From positions 1 to 64,000 of the forward strand of contig DGSK01000029.1 in the NCBI GenBank assembly GCA_002393955.1: a stretch of DNA of 64,000 nt, read 5' to 3'. The notes beneath the pieces were generated by a model. It saw only the letters and a program-made list of their open reading frames with translations. It was not told where the DNA came from and searched no databases. This document shows, one piece after another, positions 43,263-52,524 of the stretch (within the stretch, counting starts at the first letter, position 1; the number at the start of each line of letters is the position of its first letter). Source of the DNA: Lachnospiraceae bacterium UBA4364 (GTDB lineage Bacteria; Bacillota; Clostridia; Lachnospirales; Lachnospiraceae). Position numbers and translations under genes: made by a program.

Positions 43263-45059
43263 ATGATAAAAAATGTCATACAGATGTTAAAAAAAATAAT
43301 CTATATTTTGGATCGAAAACAGAGGCGACAGACGCTTTTTTTTCTGATACTTGTACTGATTAATACAGTATTGGAGACTCTGGGGGTTTCTGCAATCTTG
43401 CCAATCATGTCGATTGTTCTTGAGCCGGAAAAGGTAAACGATAATGCCATTTACAGTATAGTAATGACCGGGCTGAATATCGGGGATGTACGGGATTTTT
43501 TGCTTGTGGCATCATTGTTTATGCTTGTAGTGTACATAGTAAAGAATCTTTTCATTATATGGATGAATGCTTTTCTTTATAGATTCATATACTTTAACAA
43601 AGCAAAGCTTTCAGTAAAAATGATGGATTGTTATATGAGGCAGGACTACATATTTCATGTAAAGCATAATCTGGCTGAAATACAGAGGAATGTAAATTCA
43701 GATGTAGCGCAGTTTTTCTCCGTTATACAGAATTCTGTACAGCTTATTACGGAAGTGTTTGTGTGCCTAGCGTTAGTTCTGCTTTTGATGGTGACGGATA
43801 TTTTTACTACTTTGATGGTATCTTTGGCGATGCTCGTAATGCTGATTTTATTTTTTAAAATATATAAGAACAGGTTAAGGGTGCTCGGAGAAAAAAACCG
43901 AGAAACATCATACTGGTCCAATAAATGGTTCCTGCAATCGTTAAGTGGTATCAAAGAGATAAAAACAATGAACAGAGAGAGTTTTTTCATAAAAGAGTAC
44001 TCTTGCTCAACATACGATAATGCTGATGTTATGAGAAAAAACGTGACTCTCTCCAATCTTACCAAGCCTGTGGTGGAAATGGTTTCGGTCGGATCTATTC
44101 TGGTTTATATGACAGTCAGTATCTTAAGAGGTGCTGATATGGCACAGTTTGTGTCAGTGCTGTCAGTATTTGCAATGGCAGCTTTCCGTATGCTTCCCTC
44201 ATTCAACCGTATAAGCGGATATCTCAGTAACCTGATGTTTAATAAGCCGTCTGTTGATGCAGTATATAAGGATGTGAAGGATATTGAAAAACTTGAGGAG
44301 GAAAGAAAAATATTAAAGCCTCAGCAGGGACATGATATGACGCTTGATGATTCTGTTGTGGTGAAAAATGTCAGATACGCATATCCGACCAAACCGGATG
44401 TAGAAGTGTTAAAGGGCATTAACCTGTCGATACCAAGTAAAAAATCTGTTGCTTTTGTGGGTTCTTCCGGTTCTGGCAAGACTACTATGGCAGATATTCT
44501 GCTGGGACTTTATCAGCCCCAGGAGGGGAGCGTGGAGTCTGATGGTTATGATGTGTACAGAAATATAGATTCGTGGCATTCACTAATAGGCTACATTCCT
44601 CAGACTATTTATTTAATGGATGATACCATACGTGCAAATGTAGCATTCGGATTGCCGGACGATCAGATAGATGATGATAAGGTATGGCAGGTGCTGGAAG
44701 AAGCTCAGATGGCAGATTATGTGCGGGAACAGAAGTATGGATTAGATACAACAATAGGCGACAGGGGGGTACAGCTTTCAGGGGGACAACGACAGAGGCT
44801 TGGAATTGCAAGGGCATTATATACAGATCCGCAGCTGCTTATTCTTGATGAGGCCACCTCTGCACTTGATAATGAAACTGAAGCAACGGTTATGGATGCG
44901 ATATATCGTTTATCCGGTAAGATTACAATGGTAGTAATCGCACACCGATTGACAACCATTAGAAACTGTGACATTATCTACCGGCTCAACGATGGGCAGG
45001 CGGCGTCCATTTCATATGAAGAAGCGTTGCAGCATAGTACATCTGTTAGGGAAGAGTAA
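43263..45059 (+). CDS. ABC transporter, fused permease-ATPase (PglK/MsbA-like flippase)
   Basis: A 598-aa half-transporter. Six membrane helices span residues 1-325. The first reads TLFFLILVLINTVLETLGVSAILPIMSIVL, typical of PglK-like lipid-linked oligosaccharide flippases. The ATPase has Walker A GSSGSGKTT at 400-408, signature LSGGQRQR, Walker B LLILDEATSALD and H-loop VIAHRLTTI. AAGGA stands 7 nt before the ATG. It is the last plus-strand gene before the inverted pair. A second copy of this type lies at 60945. Confidence 0.93.
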   Translation: MIKNVIQMLKKIIYILDRKQRRQTLFFLILVLINTVLETLGVSAILPIMSIVLEPEKVNDNAIYSIVMTGLNIGDVRDFLLVASLFMLVVYIVKNLFIIWMNAFLYRFIYFNKAKLSVKMMDCYMRQDYIFHVKHNLAEIQRNVNSDVAQFFSVIQNSVQLITEVFVCLALVLLLMVTDIFTTLMVSLAMLVMLILFFKIYKNRLRVLGEKNRETSYWSNKWFLQSLSGIKEIKTMNRESFFIKEYSCSTYDNADVMRKNVTLSNLTKPVVEMVSVGSILVYMTVSILRGADMAQFVSVLSVFAMAAFRMLPSFNRISGYLSNLMFNKPSVDAVYKDVKDIEKLEEERKILKPQQGHDMTLDDSVVVKNVRYAYPTKPDVEVLKGINLSIPSKKSVAFVGSSGSGKTTMADILLGLYQPQEGSVESDGYDVYRNIDSWHSLIGYIPQTIYLMDDTIRANVAFGLPDDQIDDDKVWQVLEEAQMADYVREQKYGLDTTIGDRGVQLSGGQRQRLGIARALYTDPQLLILDEATSALDNETEATVMDAIYRLSGKITMVVIAHRLTTIRNCDIIYRLNDGQAASISYEEALQHSTSVREE

Positions 45060-45083
45060 TACATGACTGAGAACTCGTTTGTG

Positions 45084-46067
45084 CTAATCAAGTTTGCAAT
45101 GGTAGTTGGTTCTCCGGCGATAGGCAGCCATATGTGAAGTGTAAAAGTATTTCAATTTCAGGTAGGCATATTTAAGTATCCCTACTTGTGATTTTTCTAT
45201 CATTGTCTGTAACTGCTGATAGAGCTCATCGCTGACATTAATAGAATTTGTCTTTGCAATATCCACCTTTTCTTTAAGCACAAGTAATTCTCTGTGGAAA
45301 AGCTGCTCTTCATGGCGGTGTGAAACAATCTGGAGGCATTTTACAATGTGGTTTAGAAAAAGCTGCTCATTTTTATCATTTATGCAATTATCCAATTCGG
45401 TAAAAAATGCCTTATTTAGGAGTATGTGGGTTACGCTGGAGATATAAGACCTGTAACCATATAAGTTATATCCGCATATGGCAGCATTAGTTGAGATGTT
45501 ATAGATTTCAGAACTATAGACTGCATCACATCCCATACGCATATCCTTGAAACGAACATCTTTGAATAAATCTGTTCGATACAGTTTGCCCCATATACAT
45601 TTTCTGATTTTTTGAGGGTCATTTACCAGAGTGATTCTGTGTGTGACATCAAATTTGATATTGCGACACTCTACCATTGCGGTAACACCACAAACTACCA
45701 TGTCGACATTATATTCTGTGATCACATCATACATCCTTTTGATGTAGTTTACGGATACGTAATCATCCCCATCCACAAAGCAGTAGTATTTTCCCCGGAT
45801 TTCTTCAACGGTTTTATTTCTCGCAATGTATTGTTGGCGTACACCGGCTCTGAAAAGCCGGATACGTGAATCCTTTTTAGCATATTCCTGGCAGATTTCA
45901 TAGCTGCCGTCGTCGCTGCCGTTATCCACAAGGATAATATCAATATTATTGTATGTCTGATTGATCAGGGTTTCTATGCATTCACCGATATATTCGTGAA
46001 TGTTATAAACGGGGACCAGTATGCTGATCAGATCTTTTTCTGTCTGTATATTTTCAGAATGTTCCAT
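45084..46067 (-). CDS. Glycosyltransferase, GT2 family
   Basis: A 327-aa GT-A enzyme. ISILVPVYNIHEYIGECIETLINQTYNNIDIILVDNGSDDGS is the nucleotide-binding half, and YYCFVDGDDYV carries the DxD metal motif. The C-terminal helical tail resembles WfgS/EpsJ-type enzymes. It lies on the opposite strand to its surroundings, 29 bp after the gene at 46097-47053, so the two form a small leftward operon converging on the ABC flippase with only 24 bp between stops. Confidence 0.9.
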   Translation of the reverse strand: MEHSENIQTEKDLISILVPVYNIHEYIGECIETLINQTYNNIDIILVDNGSDDGSYEICQEYAKKDSRIRLFRAGVRQQYIARNKTVEEIRGKYYCFVDGDDYVSVNYIKRMYDVITEYNVDMVVCGVTAMVECRNIKFDVTHRITLVNDPQKIRKCIWGKLYRTDLFKDVRFKDMRMGCDAVYSSEIYNISTNAAICGYNLYGYRSYISSVTHILLNKAFFTELDNCINDKNEQLFLNHIVKCLQIVSHRHEEQLFHRELLVLKEKVDIAKTNSINVSDELYQQLQTMIEKSQVGILKYAYLKLKYFYTSHMAAYRRRTNYHCKLD

Positions 46068-46096
46068 GTCAATTAACCTTTGTGTATTTCACTTTA

Positions 46097-47053
46097 TCAT
46101 TTCCAATAGGGCCCGTATTCCACTTTGTCTGCAGCTTTAGGACGTTCTTCTAATGGATAGATCCAAGAGTCATTATAGTATTTTTTCAGGTTTTCATCCA
46201 TATGCTCGATTCCGCCGAATCTTGATCCGTCCCAGCGCTTTCCCATTATTCCGAACAGAATCTGAAGAACTCCCCCCATGCATATGGCCTGTTTGCCTGC
46301 TTTTTTTATTTCTGCACACAGCGGGTATGCATATGCGCCGCAGCTTACCAGTGCAACATCAAAATCCATTGCAAGGATTTCTTCTTTCATAAAATCCAAT
46401 GCATCAAACCAGGTTTCAAAACGGTTGTCTTCCATGTCCCCAAGGGTGACCAGTGACTGGTAAGTGAGAAGCGTGAACTCGGGAAGTATGTCTGTTCCGG
46501 GATAGATTTCTTCCCTTCGGGCGTACTGATGTTCCACTGATTTTGAGAAAGATGATACTACGAGGACCTTTTTCCCCTTCAGGGCAGAAGTCCAGGAATT
46601 TTTTAAGGAATACGGTTCGAATATCTTGAAATTTTCTACAGCTTTTGAATTTTCAGGAAGATAAGTGTCAATGAAATAATCCTCCAGAAACTGTCTGTTG
46701 CATGCAAAGACATCCGTTTGTTCTATGGCATCTTTCATTACATCAAGGAACCTGTATCCGAGTTGTGTATCGTTGGGAAAAAATCCTGACCAGTTGTAAA
46801 GGATATTTATGGTGGTGGCGTACTTCTTTTTGATTTCAAATTCGTACATGCGCATTACGCCGGTTTCGGAGAAGCCAAGGCGTCCTGCCATAAAAGGCTG
46901 GCCGGATTGCAGCTTTTCTGCCAGAATATCAGATGCCTCATCGCATGTTATCGTTCCTCTTCGGACATATTTAAGATGTTTTCCAATACCGTGGATCTTA
47001 TTCCGGATTGTGTGCCTGACAGCCCGGTTGAACCAGGTGATTCTTTTTTTCAT
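46097..47053 (-). CDS. Uncharacterised glycan-locus protein, possibly GT-D-like
   Basis: A soluble 318-aa protein. SGQPFMAGRLGFSETGVMRMYEFEI may correspond to the RFGDGE-type motif of GT-D (DUF1792-like) glycosyltransferases, but the acidic pair is not intact. Later blocks are KKVLVVSSFSKSVEHQYARREEIYPG, MDFDVALVSCGAYAYPLCAEIKKAGKQAICMGGVLQILFGIMGKRWD. The last is recognisable in many glycan clusters. GGGAGAA precedes the ATG. The gene diverges from the GT11-like gene to its right, with 137 bp between starts. The function is a low-confidence guess. Confidence 0.55.
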   Translation of the reverse strand: MKKRITWFNRAVRHTIRNKIHGIGKHLKYVRRGTITCDEASDILAEKLQSGQPFMAGRLGFSETGVMRMYEFEIKKKYATTINILYNWSGFFPNDTQLGYRFLDVMKDAIEQTDVFACNRQFLEDYFIDTYLPENSKAVENFKIFEPYSLKNSWTSALKGKKVLVVSSFSKSVEHQYARREEIYPGTDILPEFTLLTYQSLVTLGDMEDNRFETWFDALDFMKEEILAMDFDVALVSCGAYAYPLCAEIKKAGKQAICMGGVLQILFGIMGKRWDGSRFGGIEHMDENLKKYYNDSWIYPLEERPKAADKVEYGPYWK

Positions 47054-47190
47054 AGTATTTCTCCCAGTGATGAATTATAACCTACATTCATGTTTGGTAC
47101 AAGTATGGCGGTATATACCATTCTGTTATATAATTGTGTAGAATTGGTATAACGACAGAAGAACTGAAAATTCCTGTATAGACCTGATTT
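47054..47190. promoter_or_regulatory. Divergent intergenic region
   Basis: 137 bp between divergent starts, so both promoters must lie here. A TAGAATTGGTATAACG block near 47138-47153 resembles TAGAATTGGTAAAAACG upstream of the gene at 56915. This may be a shared regulatory sequence. No clear -35/-10 pair could be fixed. Confidence 0.35.
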
Positions 47191-48216
47191 ATGAAGAATA
47201 AGGCAAGTATAAGAAATAAAATATACCGAAAAATCCACTGGATTATATTTAATAAACTGAATGGAAGAAAGTGGATGAATCCCTTTTATCCGGCATGGCG
47301 TCATGCGTATACATTGAGCGGGAAACCTAGATCAGTAGTAAATTCAGGAGAACAGGAAATTTACCTTTCCCAGATTCCGAACGAAGGAGCAGGAATAGGA
47401 CACCAGCTTGCTAATTATAATGCTGGAGTATATTTTGCATCTTTTTACGGAGTAAAATATGCATATCCGGGATTTAAGAACAAGGAATGGGAATCTTTTC
47501 TTGGACTTGGTGAGAATGAGGTTTCATTAAGAACACTTAAAAAAAAGGGATATAAAGTGTTTCGGCTTCCGTATTATGAGAATGCTGAGGATCAAAAAAT
47601 GGTGCGGAATATCATTGCGTCCTATTCTGGTCAGCGTGTTGTTTTCCTGAATGAACTGGATCAGTTCTACAAGGAACAGTATGGAGTAGCGGAATATGTA
47701 AAGAAGAAGTTTAATTCCGCAAAGGCGCGCGGCAATGATAAACTGATCTATGATCCTGAGCGGCTGAATATTGCAGTGCACGTAAGGCGTGGAGATATAA
47801 ATGTGGGGAATTCGTCAGACAGCAATTTAAAAAAACGCTGGCTGGATAATGATTATTTCGAGAATGTCCTTGAAAATGTGATAAAAAAGATTTCTGAGGA
47901 TGACAATTTTGCAGCATTGACCGGAAAGAAGGGCTGCAAACCTGCTTTTTATATTTTTTCACAGGGATCTGAATCTGATTTTGAGAGCTTCAGGCGATTT
48001 GCAAAAGACGGCGAACTGCATTTCTGTCTGGATATGGAGGATAAAGCCTCCTTCCTGCATCTGGTTAGGGCTGATGTGCTGATCACCAGCAGGAGCTCTT
48101 TTTCCTACAAGCCTGCACTGATTTCGGACGGAATACGTATCTGCCCGCCGGGATTCTGGCACGATTATCCGAATGATGCGCACTGGTTTGTAGCAGACGA
48201 GCATGGTGCATTCTAA
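47191..48216 (+). CDS. GT11-like (fucosyltransferase-type) glycosyltransferase
   Basis: A 341-aa protein. The key strand LNIAVHVRRGDI matches the H-x-R-R-G-D donor-binding motif of alpha-1,2/1,6-fucosyltransferase-like families. EGAGIGHQLANYNAGVYFASFYG is the conserved N-terminal loop, and ADVLITSRSSFSYKPALIS is the third family block. No strong ribosome site precedes the ATG. The donor may be GDP-fucose or another sugar; no GDP-fucose genes are seen in the window. It begins the segment with the YidC-sulfatase fusions. Confidence 0.75.
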   Translation: MKNKASIRNKIYRKIHWIIFNKLNGRKWMNPFYPAWRHAYTLSGKPRSVVNSGEQEIYLSQIPNEGAGIGHQLANYNAGVYFASFYGVKYAYPGFKNKEWESFLGLGENEVSLRTLKKKGYKVFRLPYYENAEDQKMVRNIIASYSGQRVVFLNELDQFYKEQYGVAEYVKKKFNSAKARGNDKLIYDPERLNIAVHVRRGDINVGNSSDSNLKKRWLDNDYFENVLENVIKKISEDDNFAALTGKKGCKPAFYIFSQGSESDFESFRRFAKDGELHFCLDMEDKASFLHLVRADVLITSRSSFSYKPALISDGIRICPPGFWHDYPNDAHWFVADEHGAF

Positions 48217-48240
48217 TGGTATGTAGATAAGGTCAGTATT

Positions 48241-50790
48241 ATGTACATTTATGATATTTTTATAAAACCGATAGAGCTGATCGTGGAGATTATATTTGTA
48301 CTCCTGTACCGTCAGCTCGAAAGTTCAGGGCTGGCTATTATTGGCGTCAGTCTGGCAGTTAATTTTCTTGTACTGCCGATTTATAAAAGGGCGGATGCGG
48401 CTCAGGAAGAAGAACGGAAAAAACAGGAGCAGATGAAACCATATGTCAGCATGATAAACAGTTCTTTCCGCGGAGATGAACGTTATATGATGCTGTCAGC
48501 ATATTATAAGGAAGCCGGTTATCGTCCGCTGTATGCGCTGCGCGGGATTTTACCGGTTTTCCTGCAGATTCCTTTTTTTATTGCAGCATATCATTTCCTG
48601 AGCAATCTGGATGTTCTTAAAGGTGAAAGCTTTTGGATACTGAAAGATCTTAGTCAGCCGGATGGTATAATTGCTATAAATGGAATGTGTATTAATCTTT
48701 TACCCATCCTTATGACTCTGATCAATATTATATCCGGCGTGATCTATTTAAAGGGTTTTCCGCTGAAAAGCAAGCTCCAGACCTACGGTTTGGCTTTGTT
48801 ATTTCTGGTCTTTCTGTATAACAGTCCGGCCGGTCTTGTATTTTACTGGACCCTCAACAATCTGTTTTCCCTGTGCAAGAACATTGTTATGAAGTTCCAG
48901 GGGGCAAGGGAAAACAGTAAGGCTTATCAGAGTAAAGAAAAATACAGTTTTGCAGATATTGTGCCGGTTCAGGTTTGCCTGACTGTACTTTGCGGATTGG
49001 CTGTACCGGCAGCCCTTGTATCAGCTTCGCCCCTGGAATTTATTCTGATGGGAGATTACAGACATCCAATCCACTATGTTGCAAGCACTTTCTGTATTGC
49101 ATTTGGTTATTTTGGTGTGTGGCTGTCGGTTTTTTATCTGCTTAGTACAGCATCGATAAGAAAATGGGGGACGATGATCCTGGCTGCAGGCAGCTGCATA
49201 GCTGTGGCCGATTATATGTTTTTCGGTCATAAACTGGGGATTATTTCTGCTGATCTGCTGTATCAGGATAATTTTATTTCTTTTGAGCAGAGTGAAAAAA
49301 TGCTTAACCTGATAGTCGTGCTCCTGTTATTAGGCATTGGGATAGTCCTCTGGAAATATAAGAAACAGGTGATGAAAGTTATGCTGGTGCTGCTGTCTCT
49401 GACTCTGTTTATCGTATCGTTAAGAGATTGCGGGGCTACGCTTCGTGCTGCTGAAAGTATAGACGCTTCAGTTAAAGAGAAAAGGGATCAGAACGAACCT
49501 ATATTCAGGCTCAGCAAAACAGGAAAGAATGTCATGATAATATGTCTGGATGCAGCTATGGGCGTGTATGTGCCGTATATCATGCATGAGAAGCCTGAGC
49601 TTAAGAATAAGTTTGAAGGATTTGTATTCTATCCCAATACTGTTTCATTTGGAAGATTTACCTCTGTGGGGTCTCAGGGAGTGTGGGGTGGATATGAATA
49701 TGTTCCTTCTGTGGCAGACCGCGATCTTTCGAAGGATCAGGAACAGAAAAGATATGAAGCAGACACGATGCTGGCAAGGGTTTTTTCGGATGCAGGCTAT
49801 GAGATAACAGCCTGTGACATACCCTATGCCGGTTTTGAAAAAGTATCTGATCCGGCAGCTTTTTCTGATATTCCAAATGTGAAAGCTTTAAATACAATGG
49901 GGTATTACATGGACGGGATTGATGAATATGAGAGTAACCGGCAGCGGGCATTTTTTATGTATTCTCTCATGAAGTGTGCGCCGGTGATCCTTCAGTCCAA
50001 GGTTTATGACGCAGGCAGGTATTACTCGGCAGATGGACTGCTAAAACTGTCGGGAGGCCAGTCCAGGTATTTCGAAGCAGTGGGTGTGCTGGAAAAGCTC
50101 CCGGTATTGACAGAAATAACATCAGATGATGTGAATACGTTGTTAATGATAAACAATGAGACAACACATGAGCCGATAAGGCTGAGCCCGCCGGATTATG
50201 ATAAGGACCCGGATTTATTGACATATGACATTGATGATAGCGAGTACTATAGAGAGGATGATCTTGGAAACAGGATATATCTGAATATGGACAGCTGTTA
50301 TTACCACAGCAGTATTTCGGCGTATTTGAGGCTGGCAGATTATTTTGATTATCTCAGGGAAAATGGTTTGTATGATAATACACGTATAATCATAGTGGCG
50401 GATCACGGGCGGCCTACTTTTGAATATCCGGATCTTATGATAGACGATCCCTATGATCTGTCGGATAAATGTGATGTTTTACAGCTGCAGCCGGTACTTA
50501 TGGTGAAGGATTTTGATTCTCATGGGGATATATCAAATGATAATACCTTTATGACAAATGCGGATACTCCGTCACTGGCTGTTTCCGGTCTGATAGAGAA
50601 TCCGGTTAATCCGTATACAGGTGTGCCGATTGACAGTTCGGAAAAATATTCCCATGATCAGGTGATTATTTTTCCAGGAAATATTGATCTTGAAGAGCCT
50701 GATGCAATAACATATGATAATGGGTCAGAGCACTGGATTTCGGTTCACGATGATATATTTGATCTTAATAATTGGAAATGGATAAAATGA
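48241..50790 (+). CDS. YidC/Oxa1-like domain fused to sulfatase/LtaS-type phosphotransferase domain, copy 1
   Basis: An 849-aa membrane protein with an unusual domain order. Residues 1-215 match YidC insertases: SSGLAIIGVSLAVNFLVLPIYKRAD, then RGILPVFLQIPFFIAAYHFLSNL, then FLYNSPAGLVFYWTLNNLFSL. The groove Arg of YidC is replaced by Asn41. About five more membrane helices cover 240-405. Residues 430-849 form an extracytoplasmic alkaline-phosphatase/sulfatase fold. Its marks are Asp437 in IICLDAAMG, a likely nucleophile Thr474 (FTSVGS), His643 in TTHEP and Asp721-His722 in ADHG. It probably transfers or removes a phosphate-type group on the surface glycan. A related copy lies at 54115. Confidence 0.85.
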   Translation: MYIYDIFIKPIELIVEIIFVLLYRQLESSGLAIIGVSLAVNFLVLPIYKRADAAQEEERKKQEQMKPYVSMINSSFRGDERYMMLSAYYKEAGYRPLYALRGILPVFLQIPFFIAAYHFLSNLDVLKGESFWILKDLSQPDGIIAINGMCINLLPILMTLINIISGVIYLKGFPLKSKLQTYGLALLFLVFLYNSPAGLVFYWTLNNLFSLCKNIVMKFQGARENSKAYQSKEKYSFADIVPVQVCLTVLCGLAVPAALVSASPLEFILMGDYRHPIHYVASTFCIAFGYFGVWLSVFYLLSTASIRKWGTMILAAGSCIAVADYMFFGHKLGIISADLLYQDNFISFEQSEKMLNLIVVLLLLGIGIVLWKYKKQVMKVMLVLLSLTLFIVSLRDCGATLRAAESIDASVKEKRDQNEPIFRLSKTGKNVMIICLDAAMGVYVPYIMHEKPELKNKFEGFVFYPNTVSFGRFTSVGSQGVWGGYEYVPSVADRDLSKDQEQKRYEADTMLARVFSDAGYEITACDIPYAGFEKVSDPAAFSDIPNVKALNTMGYYMDGIDEYESNRQRAFFMYSLMKCAPVILQSKVYDAGRYYSADGLLKLSGGQSRYFEAVGVLEKLPVLTEITSDDVNTLLMINNETTHEPIRLSPPDYDKDPDLLTYDIDDSEYYREDDLGNRIYLNMDSCYYHSSISAYLRLADYFDYLRENGLYDNTRIIIVADHGRPTFEYPDLMIDDPYDLSDKCDVLQLQPVLMVKDFDSHGDISNDNTFMTNADTPSLAVSGLIENPVNPYTGVPIDSSEKYSHDQVIIFPGNIDLEEPDAITYDNGSEHWISVHDDIFDLNNWKWIK

Positions 50791-50796
50791 CGGAAT

Positions 50797-50826
50797 TTGA
50801 AAGAAATGGATTAGTTGTGGTAGAAT
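50797..50826 (+). promoter_or_regulatory. Candidate promoter before the G-tract gene
   Basis: TTGAAA (50797-50802) and TAGAAT (50821-50826), 18 bp apart, lie between the first YidC-sulfatase gene and the split membrane-protein gene. Moderate match only. Confidence 0.4.
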
Positions 50827-50905
50827 GAAGCGTCGAAGAAGTGGTGTAATCTTTTTGGGGGATAATGTCTCATTTTGATTGTGATTGAAATATAGGAGCA
50901 GTAGA

Positions 50906-51847
50906 TTGATCGTGAAGATGATTTGGCTTTTTTTATGCAACAATTATGAAATATATATGATCATGGTTGTAGCAGTGGTTCTACTTTTGGCTGAAAAGCA
51001 AAAAACAGGAGTTCCTGCAATATTTCTTCCTGCAGTCAAGCTATCAGGGTTGTTCTTTATCGGTGCTGTGAGTTGGGCTCTTTGGCAAACAATTCATATT
51101 TCACCGAATCGATATGGTGTTTATATTGCCTTTTTGCTGATTAAAATAGGTATTGTGATACTGGCTGAAAAAGTATTCATTTTAGCGTCATGTTTTATTA
51201 TTAGGAAAAGAAGCATTATTATCAGGATTTTTGCTGGTGCAAAGTATGGCATAGCCTGTTTTGTGTTACTGTCACTTAAGCTTTTCTTTCGATCGGATGG
51301 TCATTTATATGAATGGGCATCAGTATGGTACGTGATGCATTACGGTGATGGAGTGGGCTCCAGGCTTCTCCCCGGGACAATACTTCATATATTGACCCGT
51401 GGCGGTTATCTTACACAGAATATGCTGATAGCTTATGTTACTGTGGCGCAGGAGCTGGTAGTTATAATGGTTTCTGTTCTTGCAGGTTTTTATCTTAAGC
51501 GTGCGACAGAAGAAAAAAAGAAAATGGCAGTATTCCTCTTTTTGATTTATTTCCTGTCGCCGGCAAATATCGCCTTTCTTTGGACCCGGGAAAACATGGG
51601 GCGTGTCGAGACCTTTGTTTTAATCTTTTTATTTCTTTCGGTGTTGTTGTTTAATTTTATAAAGAACAGATACTTGAAATATGCTGTTTTGGCACTGTTA
51701 AGCGTGATCTGTATGGCATGTTATCAGGCATATTTGTTTTTATATTTTCCGATAGTTTTTGCAGTTATGGTTGTGGATATTTTTACCACTTATGTAGCTG
51801 GTAACAAAATTGGTTTACATAAAATTGAGGGGGGGGGTATAAGTTAA
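50906..51847 (+). CDS. GT-C-like membrane protein, N-terminal part, frame broken at a G9 tract
   Basis: About 313 aa as read. TTG 50906 is chosen because AGGAG (50894-50898) stands 7 nt before it. About eight membrane helices are visible (MIMVVAVVLLLA, LFFIGAVSWALW, IAFLLIKIGIVIL and on). The external loop DGHLYEWASVWYVMHYGDGVGSRLLPGTILHIL may hold the active site. The frame ends soon after nine G residues (51829-51837), in GGGIS-stop. One extra G (G10), or two fewer (G7), would join it to the next frame without a stop. The joined protein would have about 532 aa, close to the 525-aa neighbour. It may be a phase-variable gene now off, or a sequencing error. Confidence 0.7.
   Translation: MIVKMIWLFLCNNYEIYMIMVVAVVLLLAEKQKTGVPAIFLPAVKLSGLFFIGAVSWALWQTIHISPNRYGVYIAFLLIKIGIVILAEKVFILASCFIIRKRSIIIRIFAGAKYGIACFVLLSLKLFFRSDGHLYEWASVWYVMHYGDGVGSRLLPGTILHILTRGGYLTQNMLIAYVTVAQELVVIMVSVLAGFYLKRATEEKKKMAVFLFLIYFLSPANIAFLWTRENMGRVETFVLIFLFLSVLLFNFIKNRYLKYAVLALLSVICMACYQAYLFLYFPIVFAVMVVDIFTTYVAGNKIGLHKIEGGGIS
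51829..51837 (+). repeat. G9 homopolymer at a reading-frame break
   Basis: Nine consecutive G residues, the longest G run I see in the window. The downstream frame is closed by TGA at 51826-51828 and opens exactly at the tract. The upstream frame stops 8 bp after it (TAA 51845-51847). Such a run is a classic site of slipped-strand length change. Confidence 0.85.
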
Positions 51848-52503
51848 ATGGAAGTTCATTAATCGGTGCTGCGTTTGTTTGTCTGGTAACCGCATTGAGT
51901 TTCTTTTTCTTTCAGTTCTTTTCTTATGTGAAATATGATAATCTGGATCAGCTTGTAGAAGTGTTATCTTCAAGAACAGATATGGAAATCAGCGTGGATG
52001 CCCTTTATTGTGAAGAATTTGGCAGCGTTTCTGAATCATGGAGTATGTTCTTCAGACCAATGATAGAATATGGCAATGAAGACTATCTGCGAGAACTTGG
52101 TTTTTTAAATCTTCTGATTAATTCCCCGATAATTCTGATGCTTATTTACATGTGGAAAAATGCATTTTCAAAGGGCCAAAAGGCGCTGTACGTCCTTATA
52201 GGTCTGGGTAATCTTGCAATATTGCCGGAGTTTATGCTTACAATGGATTGGGGAAGATGGTTTGCAGCAGCTTTTACGGTTCAGTTCTTTGAATTAATGT
52301 ATTTGTTCTGGATTGGTGAAAAGGGAATGAGAGATACGATGTCTGCTGCTGAAGTTTGGATGGAGAAACATAAGTTTATTATATATGTAATGGTAATGTA
52401 TCTGTCGATTTTATTACCCTTTCATGCTGCCTTGCAGAGTGAAGAATCCAGACGTTTACTAAGAACACTGGGGAGAATTATTCAGCTGGTCGTGAAAAGA
52501 TAA
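51838..52503 (+). CDS. GT-C-like membrane protein, C-terminal part (out of frame with its N-terminal part)
   Basis: About 221 codons open from the G9 tract to the stop at 52501-52503. The first start-like codon is a TTG at 51895 with no ribosome site, so it is unlikely to be translated alone. A membrane helix (SSLIGAAFVCLVTALSFFFFQFF) straddles the region right after the tract. It continues the helix pattern of the upstream part. About three more helices and a basic end (RTLGRIIQLVVKR) follow. The neighbour downstream starts about 20 bp later. Confidence 0.65.
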   Translation, partial: YKLNGSSLIGAAFVCLVTALSFFFFQFFSYVKYDNLDQLVEVLSSRTDMEISVDALYCEEFGSVSESWSMFFRPMIEYGNEDYLRELGFLNLLINSPIILMLIYMWKNAFSKGQKALYVLIGLGNLAILPEFMLTMDWGRWFAAAFTVQFFELMYLFWIGEKGMRDTMSAAEVWMEKHKFIIYVMVMYLSILLPFHAALQSEESRRLLRTLGRIIQLVVKR

Positions 52504-52524
52504 TTATAACCTATGGAGGATGGT

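Noticed and set aside
44761..44768. Other short G runs (for example G6 near 44764, 31607 and 18296) as phase-variation sites
   Set aside because: They are only six long, lie in intact frames and do not coincide with any frame break.
48241..50790. Housekeeping YidC/SpoIIIJ insertase
   Set aside because: The protein has three times the usual length, lacks the signal-lipoprotein front and the groove Arg, carries a catalytic external domain and is not near rnpA or the other usual yidC neighbours.
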